DNA from: JACMJL01 sp963791805
Lineage (GTDB): Bacteria; Bacillota; Clostridia; Clostridiales; Clostridiaceae
Length of the DNA: 64,000 nt
Direction of reading: 5' to 3'
Assembly: GCA_963791805.1 (NCBI GenBank)
Contig: CAWBTU010000006.1
Coordinates: 496,001 to 560,000 of the forward strand
Under the pieces are notes generated by a model, which worked only from the letters and a program-made list of their open reading frames with translations, had not been told where the DNA came from and made no database searches. This document shows, piece after piece, positions 17,204-26,994 of this stretch; within the stretch, counting starts at the first letter, position 1, and the number at the start of each line of letters is the position of its first letter. Both the position numbers and the translations under genes were made by a program.

Positions 17204-19234
17204 TTACAATAAATTATATTCTTTCAATCTGTTATATAAGGTTTTTCTAGAAATATTTAAATATTTAGCTGTTGTAGATTTATTATTCTTGTTCAGCTCT
17301 AATGCATGAAGGATATATTCCTTTGTATCTGGTTTATTTGATTTAATATTTGGTTGATTAAAATCTAAATCAGAAATGATTACCTTACTTGGTTCTTCTA
17401 TTCTATGAGTCGGAATTATCACATTTTTTTCGATTATAGGTTCTTCCATAATATAATTAGCAATATGTTCATAATTTATCACTGGGCTGTCATAAATTTG
17501 TATTACACCTTCAAGTAAGTTTTGCAACTCTCTTACATTTCCAGGCCAATGATAGTCAATAAAAAATTCTTTAACTTGAGGGGATAAGCTAACGGTGGGT
17601 TTGTTTATTCTCTTACAAATTTTCTCTATAAACTGCTCAGCAAGCAAAAGAATATCATCTTTCCGATGTCTTAACGGTGGAATAATTAATTTTATTATTC
17701 CAAGTCTATAATAAAGATCTTCTCTAAATTCACCAGTTTGTATTTTTTCTTTTAAGTTTTTATTTGTAGCTGCAATAATTCTTACATCTATATTGGTGGA
17801 TAAATTACTACCAATTTTCATAAAACTTTTTTGCTCAAGTACTCTTAAGAGAATAGCTTGCAAATCTAAAGGCATATCTCCAATTTCATCAAGGAATATT
17901 GTTCCGTGATTTGCTAATTCAAATTTACCTAGATTCCCACCCTTTCTTGAACCTGTAAAAGCGCCTTCTTCATATCCAAAAAGTTCACTTGAAATTAGAT
18001 CTTTAGGAAAAGCAGCGCAGTTTAACGCAACAAAAGGTTTATTCCTTCTTTCGCTAGCGTTATGAATTGATTGAGAAATGATATCTTTTCCAACTCCACT
18101 TTCTCCTAGTAATAATATATTAATATTACTATTCGAAGCAGCTTTAGCCTGATTTAGTATGTTTAAATATTTTTCATTATAACCAATAATCTGTGGGAAT
18201 GTAAAAGTAGCATTATTTCCAGTATGCTTCGATATTAAATTCTGGATTCTTTCACGTGAATTAAATATAAGTGAGACACCTTCAATATGAAAGTTACGAC
18301 CATAAAAAGGCCTCATAGAAAAATTCGACTTTACCTGGGTACCTTGAATAGATAGGTTTATATCGATATCTTCCACCATAGTTTTATTATTTAATATTAA
18401 CCAAAAGTCTTTATTTTTAGGATAAGGATCAATAATTTCTTCTAAATTTTTATAGTACATATCTTTGAATGGAATTTTAAAAAAATTAAATATTTGATTA
18501 CTTATAAACATAATTATGTTCTTATTATCAGACTGGTCAATTACTAAGTAACCGTTTACAGAATTAAGAAATAAATTGACTGATTCAAACCAGAAAAAGT
18601 GTAAAGCTATTCCCCTCGCTATAGATTCAGCCGTAATTGTAAAACAAGAATTGCAATTTTCTACAGGTATAATAATAGCAATTCCACCATACTCACTATT
18701 ATCGTCGTTGTCATTATTTGAATTGTCGCAGTTTCTATCTTTTTCAAAAATAATCGGAGAAAAATACATAGCAGTATTTATAGCAAATTTTGAAAAATGT
18801 TGAGTTCCTATTACTGATATAGATTTTCTTAATTTAAGACCTAATGAAACAGCATTTGTACCAATTATATCTTCATCCCAGATGGTTTCATTTATTAAGT
18901 TATTATTATTTGCCCAATAAAGTGATTCTTCATCCCCATAAAGTTTGATTAGGCAGCCGTTCTTATCAAAAAGTCCTAATACAAAATTAAAGTTGTCAAA
19001 ACGTTTAGAGACTGTTGTTGTTAGAACATCATTAGCATAATATTTAAGGCTTTTCCAAATTTCTTTATTTTTCTTTAACTCTTCCTTAGTACAGCTTAAA
19101 GGAACGCTATCACTCGGATTTATACCTAAGGCATAGCTCTTTTCCCAAGAACAATATAATACATTAGGTAGTTTATCACGGAGATTGGGACTATTGTGAA
19201 GTTCAGTCCATTCAAGATATGTACTAGTGATCAT
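17204..19234 (-). CDS. sigma-54-dependent activator 2 (GAF-PAS-AAA+-Fis HTH)
   Basis: 676 aa from ATG 19234, which has GGAGGG upstream; the frame stays open to 19282 but without a ribosome site. GAF with WDEDIIGTNAVSLGL, PAS with VIDQSDNKN, AAA+ with GESGVGKD, GAFTGS and GTIFLDEIGDMP, Fis HTH with recognition helix SRKTLYNRL. An Asn/Asp-rich insert (DRNCDNSNNDNDDNSE) in the GAF domain is absent from the other three regulators and could alter the sensor pocket. It is divergent from beta4; the GTGTAAA repeats between them are its likely targets. It may also serve P1 and P6, whose upstream regions have the same word. Confidence 0.93.
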   Translation of the reverse strand: MITSTYLEWTELHNSPNLRDKLPNVLYCSWEKSYALGINPSDSVPLSCTKEELKKNKEIWKSLKYYANDVLTTTVSKRFDNFNFVLGLFDKNGCLIKLYGDEESLYWANNNNLINETIWDEDIIGTNAVSLGLKLRKSISVIGTQHFSKFAINTAMYFSPIIFEKDRNCDNSNNDNDDNSEYGGIAIIIPVENCNSCFTITAESIARGIALHFFWFESVNLFLNSVNGYLVIDQSDNKNIIMFISNQIFNFFKIPFKDMYYKNLEEIIDPYPKNKDFWLILNNKTMVEDIDINLSIQGTQVKSNFSMRPFYGRNFHIEGVSLIFNSRERIQNLISKHTGNNATFTFPQIIGYNEKYLNILNQAKAASNSNINILLLGESGVGKDIISQSIHNASERRNKPFVALNCAAFPKDLISSELFGYEEGAFTGSRKGGNLGKFELANHGTIFLDEIGDMPLDLQAILLRVLEQKSFMKIGSNLSTNIDVRIIAATNKNLKEKIQTGEFREDLYYRLGIIKLIIPPLRHRKDDILLLAEQFIEKICKRINKPTVSLSPQVKEFFIDYHWPGNVRELQNLLEGVIQIYDSPVINYEHIANYIMEEPIIEKNVIIPTHRIEEPSKVIISDLDFNQPNIKSNKPDTKEYILHALELNKNNKSTTAKYLNISRKTLYNRLKEYNLL

Positions 19235-19300
19235 TATATTCCCTCCAGAAAATATATTAATTTTAAGCCTATTATAGTTCAATTGTAAATATTATGCAAC

Positions 19301-19349
19301 GTGTAAAATTATTTACACAATGTGTAAATAATTTTGCTTAATGTGTAAA
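19301..19349. promoter_or_regulatory. GTGTAAA enhancer array of regulator 2
   Basis: GTGTAAA starts at 19301, 19322 and 19343, exactly 21 bp apart, so on one helix face. The first is also half of the inverted repeat GTGTAAA/TTTACAC (19301-19318). The array lies 150-190 bp upstream of P4. The remainder of 19235-19757 holds only P4 and the leader. Confidence 0.7.
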
Positions 19350-19491
19350 GTTATTTTACCAATAAACAAAAAGTATTCAGTAGTGTGCAAGTATAATAAA
19401 TAATTTTAAAATAATTATTTCGATTGTAAGGTGTTATCATTGTTGAACTTAGAGGACTTTTATAAAAATATGAAAACGAATACATATAAGG

Positions 19492-19508
19492 TTGGCATGA
19501 AAGGTGCT
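19492..19508 (+). promoter_or_regulatory. sigma-54 promoter P4
   Basis: TTGGCATGAAAGGTGCT, GG 19494-19495 and GC 19506-19507, 10 bases apart. It drives the long operon starting with beta4. Confidence 0.8.
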
Positions 19509-19638
19509 TAATAAATCAGTGTAAATATTTACAAATCTATAAGCATATATTTAAAAATATAGCATTATAAGAAGGGCAAGGTCTAGGAAATAAAAGTAAG
19601 GACATATTTTATTATTTTTTAGTATTTACAAAAATTAA

Positions 19639-19671
19639 TTGACCTGGGACCTTTTTAAGGCATGGGATCAA
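19639..19671 (+). promoter_or_regulatory. leader RNA hairpin, copy L4
   Basis: TTGACCTGGGACC, a CCTT/AAGG inner stem, then CATGGGATCAA, the clearest copy of the element. It lies 86 bp upstream of the GTG of beta4. TGTAAATATTTACA (about 19520-19533) upstream could form another stem. Confidence 0.6.
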
Positions 19672-19757
19672 TAGCTAGATATACAAAGAATATGTCCTAT
19701 TTTTTTATTACGAACTAGAAGTGAATTATTTAGAACAGATTGAAAGAGGTGAACTTA

Positions 19758-20924
19758 GTGGAAGAATTAAGGGGAATAAAGTTTTTCGAAAATCTTTTGG
19801 AAAGTCCACAAAACGAATTAGTGGATAAAGCAATAAGGCAGGGTAAAAAAGCTATAGGTATAAATTGCTGGCTAGCACCTGAGCCATTAGTTTCTGCTGG
19901 AAATGTATTTCCAGTTTGGCTAACAGCACCAAATGTTACCGATACGACTGAAGCAGATTATTATCTATCAAACGTGCTTTGTACCTATACTAAATCGATT
20001 TTTCAAGAGGGATTTAATGGTGGATATGATTTTTGCAGTGCAATGCTTTTTAGCCCTTCTTGTGACCAGATAAGAAGAGGAGGTCATTTATTAGAAATAT
20101 CTAAAGTAAATTTCCAAAACCAGAAATTTTTTATATATCAATTAGAAGCTCCTCATAAGGAAACTCCAGTAAACAACAAGTGGTGTGCAGATGATATGAG
20201 GAAATTTGCAACAAAAATGAATGAAACTTATGATGCAAATATAAATGAGGATACAGTAAGACAAGCAATAAAAGAACTTAATGAATTTAATGAATTGGTG
20301 AGGTCAATTAGTGATTTGAGAAAGAGCGACAACCCTAAAATAACTGGAACAGAATGGATCACAATTTATGGAGCTACTAAAGTTGCACCTAAGTATTTGC
20401 TTATTGAACCTTTAAAAGCAATTAAAGAGGAAATAGAAGCTAGAAAAGAAGAAAAGAATGATAAAAAAAGAGTAATGTTAGTTGGCTCAACAATTGATAA
20501 ACCTGCATTAATTAAATTGATTGAAGCACAAGGAACTATAGTTGTTGCTGATAGGCATTGTTTTGGTTCTCTTCCAGGTATGGAACCGATCAAAGAAGAA
20601 GGAGATCCATTCCAAAACTTAGCAGATCATTATCTTAAAACTTGCAAGTGTCCACGAATGATAGGAAAAGGTTTAGAAAGAAAAAATTATTCTTTAGATT
20701 TGATTAAGGAATTTAAAGTAGAAGGTGTAATTTTTACAATAGTAACCTTCTGTGATTTATGGGGATTTGAATCGTTAACCTATATAGATGATATGAAAAA
20801 TGCAAATATGCCTATTGTTAATATCTCAAGAGAATATGCGGTAACAGGAGAAGGACAAATTGCTACAAGGGTTCAGGCTTTTGTGGAAAGTATAGATCAA
20901 AAAAAGGCTAAAGCGTTATTATAA
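19758..20924 (+). CDS. 2-hydroxyacyl-CoA dehydratase-type beta subunit (beta4, divergent subtype II)
   Basis: 388 aa from GTG 19758 (AAGAGGTG upstream); the TTG at 19740 lacks a site. This is the most divergent beta. INCWLAPEPLVSAG replaces NCYVVPE, LCTYTKSIF replaces CSYCKS, and SPSCDQIRRGG has Gln where every other copy has His in CDHIRR. The remaining blocks CKCPRMIGKG and FCDLWGFES are kept, so all likely cluster cysteines are present. Changes cluster around the predicted active-site motifs, which fits a different substrate. It is followed by alpha4 after 26 bp. Confidence 0.9.
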   Translation: MEELRGIKFFENLLESPQNELVDKAIRQGKKAIGINCWLAPEPLVSAGNVFPVWLTAPNVTDTTEADYYLSNVLCTYTKSIFQEGFNGGYDFCSAMLFSPSCDQIRRGGHLLEISKVNFQNQKFFIYQLEAPHKETPVNNKWCADDMRKFATKMNETYDANINEDTVRQAIKELNEFNELVRSISDLRKSDNPKITGTEWITIYGATKVAPKYLLIEPLKAIKEEIEARKEEKNDKKRVMLVGSTIDKPALIKLIEAQGTIVVADRHCFGSLPGMEPIKEEGDPFQNLADHYLKTCKCPRMIGKGLERKNYSLDLIKEFKVEGVIFTIVTFCDLWGFESLTYIDDMKNANMPIVNISREYAVTGEGQIATRVQAFVESIDQKKAKALL

Positions 20925-20950
20925 TAGGCAAATCAGAAAGGAGGAAAATT

Positions 20951-22696
20951 ATGAACGAACAGATTACTATGCTTACAAAGGTTATTGGAGGGATGGTAAA
21001 CGAAGCAAAAAATACTGATATTTCAAAGAAAGCTAAGTCACAATTAAAAGAAGATATTAATAAACTTAGAAGCACGCAACTACCAAAAAAATTGATAAAA
21101 GATATATTTACAGCGCATAAAGTTAGAAAACAATTAATAAAGGAAATGTTAAATTCTGATGAAGTAGGATTTATCAAAACAGTGGTGAAAGAATCTGAGC
21201 AGGGAAAGAAAATTGCCGGTAAGATAGCAACTTTAAGCCAGAAGGTTGAAGTTGTAAGCGAGATGGTACCTTACTCAATAAAAAGAGAAGTCATTAATTA
21301 TGATGTTTGGGTGCAAAATTATATTACTTTGATTAAATTCGTTTTATCTGTTAATCCTGTAAAGTTAATGGAATATTTTCTTAAATATGAATGGATGTTT
21401 GAGCTTGTTAAATGTAACGGATTTATAGGGCATTCTTTAGAAGGCCGAACTGGAGCAAACCATCAATATATGTCTCATTCATTTAAGTGGGTTATTAAGG
21501 CACAGTGCACTCAAATTGCAGATATGTTAAATCATCCAGATATGTTTATAATGCAGGAGTACACTTTCGGAGCAGAGATAATTAGTGGAATGGGGTTATA
21601 TAGTTTCCCTATAGAGTTTTGTTCTATAATGGTTAAACTTGATCAATGGTCAGTTTCAAAATATATTGATGAAGCTCATGCTCATGGAGTTGGAGTAGAC
21701 TCATGTGCGTTACCTAAAGTAGCTGCAGGATTTGCTCTTAGAAATGAAATAATGCCTGGATTAGCACTTATAGCGGGAAGCTATCCTTGTGACAGTGGTT
21801 TTTCAATATACAATTATATTGAGAATAGATGCAAACTGCCAGTTCATTATTTGGATTTTCCTTATAACCTTAGAGGTGATGAGTATCTACCAGTTTTAGT
21901 AGATGGTTTAAAAAGTCAAATTGCATTCTTAGAGGAAAAAACTCCAGGAAGAATGGACTGGGACAGACTTCGACATATATGTGATATTTACAATGAATTG
22001 GTTGATATAGAAATGGAGAAGTGGGAGATGGCAAAGTTGGATAAGCCATCTGTTTCTGGAGATGCAATTCAACAACTCCAATTCTTTACTTTCGCATATT
22101 TCAATCATAAAGAAGAAACTCTTAAAAATTATAGATGGTTTAGAGACACAATGAGAAAAAATGTGCTCAAAGGAAAGCTTTGTTTTGATACTATGAGATA
22201 CCGTGCTATAGTTTGGAGCCTGCCACCTTCAGGTTGGACTCATTGGTCTGGATGGCTTGAAAGATGTTGGGGAATAGCTGTATTAATGGATATGGAAACA
22301 TATGGAGCAAAATTCCATATAGATACAACTACACCTGAAACTATGTTGGAGGGACTTGGAAAAAGGTATATGCGTCAGCTAATGATTAGACATACGTTAG
22401 GACCTTCGAGCAATTGTATCGAAGATTACATTCAAGTTATAGACGATTACAGACCAGACTTTATTATTATTCCTCAACTTGTAGGATGTAAAAACATGAT
22501 GTCAATGGATTCTACACTTAGAGAAATAGCTAAAAAGAGAAATTTACCAATTTGCGGATGGAGAATGGAACTAAATGATATGAGAATTACCTCTAGACAA
22601 CAGTGTAGAAACGAGATAAGTAAGTTTATGACAGAAGTAATGCACGCTGAACCTTTGGATGCTAGCTTACTTCAGATTGATGATAGTGGCTGGTAA
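20951..22696 (+). CDS. 2-hydroxyacyl-CoA dehydratase-type alpha subunit (alpha4, divergent subtype II)
   Basis: 581 aa with a Lys-rich extension, a YDVWVQNYITLIKF/LSVNPV segment, VDSCALPKV, GSYPCDSGF and VGCKNMMSMD. It deviates from the other alphas at several invariant sites: DTC is DSC, CDGG is CDSG, and MAKHT is MIRHT. It diverges together with beta4, indicating a co-evolved pair. ATG 20951 has GAAAGGAGG upstream. The predicted cluster cysteines are retained, so it should be active. Confidence 0.9.
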   Translation: MNEQITMLTKVIGGMVNEAKNTDISKKAKSQLKEDINKLRSTQLPKKLIKDIFTAHKVRKQLIKEMLNSDEVGFIKTVVKESEQGKKIAGKIATLSQKVEVVSEMVPYSIKREVINYDVWVQNYITLIKFVLSVNPVKLMEYFLKYEWMFELVKCNGFIGHSLEGRTGANHQYMSHSFKWVIKAQCTQIADMLNHPDMFIMQEYTFGAEIISGMGLYSFPIEFCSIMVKLDQWSVSKYIDEAHAHGVGVDSCALPKVAAGFALRNEIMPGLALIAGSYPCDSGFSIYNYIENRCKLPVHYLDFPYNLRGDEYLPVLVDGLKSQIAFLEEKTPGRMDWDRLRHICDIYNELVDIEMEKWEMAKLDKPSVSGDAIQQLQFFTFAYFNHKEETLKNYRWFRDTMRKNVLKGKLCFDTMRYRAIVWSLPPSGWTHWSGWLERCWGIAVLMDMETYGAKFHIDTTTPETMLEGLGKRYMRQLMIRHTLGPSSNCIEDYIQVIDDYRPDFIIIPQLVGCKNMMSMDSTLREIAKKRNLPICGWRMELNDMRITSRQQCRNEISKFMTEVMHAEPLDASLLQIDDSGW

Positions 22697-22746
22697 AAGG
22701 TAACTATATAGTATAGCAATAGGATATGAGAAAGGAGAAGATAAAA

Positions 22747-23550
22747 ATGTCAAAGTATTATTGCGGATGTGATGTAGGTTCAACATATGCAAAATGTGTT
22801 ATTTTAGGTGAAGACAAGAAAATAGTTTCAAGTGCAACTGTTAGAAGTAAGATTGATCCTGGTGAGTCTGCTAAATCAGCTATTGAGGAAGCTATAAAGG
22901 ATATAAGTGATCTTAAAGAAACAAAGGACCTTACATACATAATTGGAACAGGTTATGGAAGAACGCAAGTTGCATTAGCTAATGAAAATATTTCAGAAAT
23001 TAGCTGTCATGCTATGGGAGTAAATACAGTTAACCCAGCAGTTAGAACTATAATAGACATTGGTGGACAAGATGTAAAAGGTATAAGTGTTGATGCAGAT
23101 GGTTCAGTAAAAGATTTTGGAATGAATGATAAATGTGCAGCAGGAACAGGTAGATTTTTCGAATTAATGGCTAGGGCGCTGGATGTACCAGTAGAGGAAT
23201 TCTCATCTTTATCACTTAAAGCTACAAGAAATATTTCAATTACTTCACAATGCAGTGTATTTGCAGAAACGGAAGTTATAAGTCTTTTAGCTCAGAAAAA
23301 ATCAATTGCTGATATTGCTGCAGGAATACAAATGTCAGTTGCTAAACGCTGTTTTGGAATGGCTAAAAGTGTAGGGTTAGTTGAAGCAGTAACTATAACT
23401 GGTGGATGTGCTAAAAATGATGGTTTAGTAATAGCACTTGAAAAAGTATTAAGAGTTAAAATTGTAAGGCTTACTATTGATCCTCAACTAATGGGTGCAT
23501 TAGGTGCTGCAGTATATGCTCACCAAAAGAGCCATGTTAAAGGTTTATAA
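22747..23550 (+). CDS. ASKHA ATPase activator (copy A4)
   Basis: 267 aa starting at ATG 22747 behind AAAGGAG; the frame is open to 22726 but that start lacks a site. All motifs are present (GCDVGSTYAKC, DIGGQDVKG, NDKCAAGTGRFFE, SQCSVFAETE). It sits between two beta-alpha pairs in one operon, and the second pair (beta5-alpha5) has no activator of its own, so A4 may serve both. It ends KSHVKGL without a KLKY tail. Confidence 0.92.
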   Translation: MSKYYCGCDVGSTYAKCVILGEDKKIVSSATVRSKIDPGESAKSAIEEAIKDISDLKETKDLTYIIGTGYGRTQVALANENISEISCHAMGVNTVNPAVRTIIDIGGQDVKGISVDADGSVKDFGMNDKCAAGTGRFFELMARALDVPVEEFSSLSLKATRNISITSQCSVFAETEVISLLAQKKSIADIAAGIQMSVAKRCFGMAKSVGLVEAVTITGGCAKNDGLVIALEKVLRVKIVRLTIDPQLMGALGAAVYAHQKSHVKGL

Positions 23551-23585
23551 AATCAAAAATATAAAAAATAAGGGAGAGATTATTA

Positions 23586-23744
23586 ATGTTTAAGTTAGCT
23601 AAAAAAACCGTGAAATTATTTGTAGTTGGAAATGCAATTGGGTACACAGTTTACAAATTAAAATTGGATGAAAAGCTTATAAGATTCATTGAGCCATATT
23701 ATAGAGAGCTAGTTGCTTCTCTAAAACCAAGAAATGGAAAATAA
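23586..23744 (+). CDS. conserved small cassette protein, 52 aa (copy S4)
   Basis: MFKLAKKTVKLFVVGNAIGY, then LKLDEKLIRFIEPYYREL and a basic tail. AGGGAGA lies upstream of ATG 23586, 35 bp after A4. It is more diverged than S1/S3 yet keeps the GNAxGYTVYK and DEKLIR..IEP..RELVASLKP core, good evidence of selection on the protein. Confidence 0.78.
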   Translation: MFKLAKKTVKLFVVGNAIGYTVYKLKLDEKLIRFIEPYYRELVASLKPRNGK

Positions 23745-23830
23745 ATAGCTTTTGAAATTTTTAATACTACAAAAGTTTTTTATAAAATGAAACATGGATA
23801 ATAATTATTATAAGAAAAGAGGGGAATTTG

Positions 23831-25003
23831 GTGGAAAAATTAAAGAGTTTAAAATTTTTTGAAGATATTATGGAAAAACCACAAAATGAGCTGGTGGATA
23901 AGGCAATTGCACAGGGTAGAACTGCTATAGGATATAACTGTTATGTAGTTCCGGAACCACTTATTTCTGCAGGAAATTTATTTCCTTTATGGATGAGAGC
24001 GCCAGAAGTTACAAGTACACCTGAAGCCGATTATGCTTTATCAAATTTACTTTGTTCTTATTCAAAGGCTTTATTACAAGCTGGAATCGATGGAGAGTTT
24101 GACTTTTTAGGAGCAATGGTTTTTGCCCCCAGTTGTGATCATATTCGTAGGGCTGGTCAGCATTTCGAAATACAGAACTGTGTACCTAATAATGAAAAGT
24201 TTTTTGTATACATGATAGATACATTTAATAAGGTTAATGATGCAGGTATTGAATGGTTAGTTAAAGACTTAAAGAAATTATCATCAAAGTTAAATGAAAC
24301 GTATAATGCAAATATAAATGAAGAAACACTAAAAAAATCTATTAAAGATCTTAATGAATTCAATAAATTAATGCAATCTATTGCTGATATGAGAAAAGGA
24401 AATGAGCCAAAGATAACTGGTACTGAATTTCACATCGTATTTGGGGCAACTAGAGTAGCTCCAAAAGACATGCTTATAGAACCACTTAAAAAATTAAAAG
24501 CTGAATTAGAAACTAGAAAATCTGTAGCAGGAAATGCAGTTAGATTAATGCTAGTTGGACCAGTTTTTGATAATCCACAATTTACAGAATTAGTTGAAGC
24601 ACAAGGCGCTTTAGTAGTTGCTGATAGATACTGTTTTGGTTCGCTTCCAGGAATGGAGCCCATACCAGAAGAAGGAGATCCATATATAAACATGGCGAGA
24701 TATTACATGGAAACATGCCAATGCCCTAGAATGATGGGACAAGGAAAGGATAGAGTAGATTATAGTAAAAAAATAGTTAAAGAATATGGCGTTGAAGGAA
24801 TTATTTTTGAAACAATGAAATTCTGTGATTTATGGTCATATGAAGGTATAACATATATCGATCACTTGAAAGATAGCAATATCCCTGTAGTAAAGATTGA
24901 AAGAGAATATGCTATTACAGGAGAAGGTCAAATTCGTACGCGTATACAAGCATTCCTAGAAAGCATTACAAGTAGAAGGGATTTAGAATTAATAAATAAA
25001 TAA
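23831..25003 (+). CDS. 2-hydroxyacyl-CoA dehydratase-type beta subunit (beta5, subtype I)
   Basis: 390 aa from GTG 23831 behind AAGAGGGG; no promoter or leader element precedes it, so it is read from P4. Motifs: YNCYVVPEPLISAG, LCSYSKALLQAG, APSCDHIRRAG, CQCPRMMGQG, FCDLWSYEG. It belongs with beta1 and beta2 by RAPEVTST and the absence of a second Cys in CSYS. It shows that one operon combines a divergent subtype II enzyme with a subtype I enzyme. Confidence 0.9.
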   Translation: MEKLKSLKFFEDIMEKPQNELVDKAIAQGRTAIGYNCYVVPEPLISAGNLFPLWMRAPEVTSTPEADYALSNLLCSYSKALLQAGIDGEFDFLGAMVFAPSCDHIRRAGQHFEIQNCVPNNEKFFVYMIDTFNKVNDAGIEWLVKDLKKLSSKLNETYNANINEETLKKSIKDLNEFNKLMQSIADMRKGNEPKITGTEFHIVFGATRVAPKDMLIEPLKKLKAELETRKSVAGNAVRLMLVGPVFDNPQFTELVEAQGALVVADRYCFGSLPGMEPIPEEGDPYINMARYYMETCQCPRMMGQGKDRVDYSKKIVKEYGVEGIIFETMKFCDLWSYEGITYIDHLKDSNIPVVKIEREYAITGEGQIRTRIQAFLESITSRRDLELINK

Positions 25004-25021
25004 GATAGAAAGGTGGATATT

Positions 25022-26761
25022 ATGAAGAATTTAGATGAAATCAAGATGCTTGGCAAGATTGTAAGTGCAATGGTAAAAGATGCAAGAGAGTCTGAAATAT
25101 CAATGAATGCAAAAGAAAATATAAAAAATGATCTTAAAAATATAACTGGTTCTGAAATGCCTAAAAAAATATTACAAGATTTAGTAGTATGTCATAAAAC
25201 TAGAGTTCAACTCATAAAAGGAATGTTAAATTCAGATGAAGCTCAATTTATTGCAACAGTAGCAAAAGAAGCAGAACCAGTTAAAAAATTTAAAGCTAAG
25301 TTGGATACTATATCAGATTTGACACCTGAAAAATTAAAGTTAGAGTACAACAATTATAAGCATTGGTGTATAAATTGGTTTTTAATTAGTAAAATGGCTA
25401 TGGTTGACCCAATTCCAGTAGTTGCTGGTATGCTTAAGTATACTTGGATTTTTGACTTGATGAAAATTAATGGCATGAGAGCTATGTATTTAGATAAACG
25501 TACGGGTGCTAATGTAGCTCAAGTTAATTCACAAATAACATATATAATAAAAGAAACTTGTGATATGATCGGATATGGTCTTGCAAATCCAGATAAAGTT
25601 GTACTTATGGAAAATATGGTACCAAAAGAAATATTAATTGGAATGGATTTACATGGTTTAGTTGTAGAGACTCCAGGAGCAATTCTGCCTAAATTAGACC
25701 AATTTACTGGATTAAGATATCTTGATGCAGCAGAAGATAAAGGATTGGCATTAGATACTTGTGGGTTACCAAGATTCACTACAGGAGTTTCTTTATTGGA
25801 TGAAATACCAGATGCATGTTGTATGGTAACTTCTAATTTACCTTGTGATGGTGGTTTGGCTTCTTATGAAACAATACAGGAGAGGTTAGGAGACGTTCCA
25901 ACCTATCGTTTGAGTGTTCCGTACAATTTTAGAGATGATGAAAGTCAAGTTGCATTTGCAGCAGATTTACAAGGATTAGTTGAATTTTTAGAAGAGAATA
26001 CAGGCCACAAAATGGATTGGGATAGATTAAAACAAGTATGTAAAAATTACAATGAATTAGCTGAAATTGAACTTGAAAGATGGGAATTAATTAAATTAGA
26101 CAATCCACCTTTGACAAATGATGCAGTATGGTTTGCGCACTATTGGAATTTAAATGTATCTTCAGGTACTGAAGAGACAACTAAGCATCATAGAAAATTA
26201 TTAGAAATGGCTAAAAAAGCTAAGGCAAAAGGACAGCCATCATTCCCTAATTTGAAATATCGTACAATAATGTGGAATCCACCTCCATCAGGCTATGGTC
26301 ACATGTGGAATTGGCTTGAAAGATGTTGGGGAATAGCAGTAGTAATGGATTTGGAAACTTGCGGTAGTATGGAATTTATTGATACCTCAAGTAATGAAAC
26401 AATGTTAAAAGGACTTGGAAGACGTTACATGTGGGGAACTATGGCAAAACACACTAGAGGACCTGCAGCGAACTTACTAGGTGATCTTTATACTTCAATA
26501 AAAGATTACAAAGCAGACTTTGTATTATATCCTGCTCATGTTGGTTGCAAAAACAGTATGTCAATGGAATCAGTTATGAGAGAAGGCTTAAAGAAAATGG
26601 ATGTACCTCTTTGCTTATTTAAATATGAATTACTTGATAACAGAGTAGCTTCACGTCAGGATATAAGAAATTCAATAAGCAAGTTTATGACAGAAGTAAT
26701 GCATGCAACACCTTTAGATGAAAGTTTGTTAATAATTGATGATGGTGAAGGGCACTGGTAA
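25022..26761 (+). CDS. 2-hydroxyacyl-CoA dehydratase-type alpha subunit (alpha5, subtype I)
   Basis: 579 aa from ATG 25022; GAAAGGTGG lies 6 nt upstream, so the in-frame GTG 25013 is part of the ribosome site. Lys-rich extension, YKHWCINWF, DPIPVVAG, LDTCGLPRF, SNLPCDGG, VGCKNSMSME, WGTMAKHTRGP. It is closest in plan to alpha1 and alpha2. It is paired with beta5 (18-bp gap) and followed directly by small gene S5 rather than by an activator. Confidence 0.9.
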   Translation: MKNLDEIKMLGKIVSAMVKDARESEISMNAKENIKNDLKNITGSEMPKKILQDLVVCHKTRVQLIKGMLNSDEAQFIATVAKEAEPVKKFKAKLDTISDLTPEKLKLEYNNYKHWCINWFLISKMAMVDPIPVVAGMLKYTWIFDLMKINGMRAMYLDKRTGANVAQVNSQITYIIKETCDMIGYGLANPDKVVLMENMVPKEILIGMDLHGLVVETPGAILPKLDQFTGLRYLDAAEDKGLALDTCGLPRFTTGVSLLDEIPDACCMVTSNLPCDGGLASYETIQERLGDVPTYRLSVPYNFRDDESQVAFAADLQGLVEFLEENTGHKMDWDRLKQVCKNYNELAEIELERWELIKLDNPPLTNDAVWFAHYWNLNVSSGTEETTKHHRKLLEMAKKAKAKGQPSFPNLKYRTIMWNPPPSGYGHMWNWLERCWGIAVVMDLETCGSMEFIDTSSNETMLKGLGRRYMWGTMAKHTRGPAANLLGDLYTSIKDYKADFVLYPAHVGCKNSMSMESVMREGLKKMDVPLCLFKYELLDNRVASRQDIRNSISKFMTEVMHATPLDESLLIIDDGEGHW

Positions 26762-26787
26762 AATTTCAAATTATAAGGAGGTGAAAG

Positions 26788-26807
26788 CTGTTACTTTGTA
26801 GTAACAG
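26788..26807 (+). promoter_or_regulatory. hairpin between ribosome site and start codon of S5
   Basis: CTGTTAC (26788-26794) pairs with GTAACAG (26801-26807). It sits between AAGGAGGTG (26775-26783) and ATG 26814. The linear gap of about 30 nt would be too long for initiation, but folding removes 20 nt and leaves about 10. Confidence 0.55.
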
Positions 26808-26813
26808 TATTGA

Positions 26814-26969
26814 ATGATAAGACTAATTAAAAGAACAGTAAAAGTATTTCTAATTGGAAATGCAGTAGGTTATGCTACTTACAAATTTAAATTAGATGAA
26901 AAACTTATACGTGCAATTGAACCGAGCTATAGAGGAATAGTTTCTTCACTGAAACCAAAAGTAGAATAA
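26814..26969 (+). CDS. conserved small cassette protein, 51 aa (copy S5)
   Basis: MIRLIKRTVKVFLIGNAVGY, then FKLDEKLIRAIEPSYRGIVS and LKPKVE. It follows alpha5 rather than an activator and ends the operon. AAGGAGGTG is 30 nt upstream with a hairpin in between, which decides for this ATG. Conservation with S1, S3 and S4 supports the call. Confidence 0.75.
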   Translation: MIRLIKRTVKVFLIGNAVGYATYKFKLDEKLIRAIEPSYRGIVSSLKPKVE

Positions 26970-26994
26970 CAAACTGGATTAAATATATAAAAAT

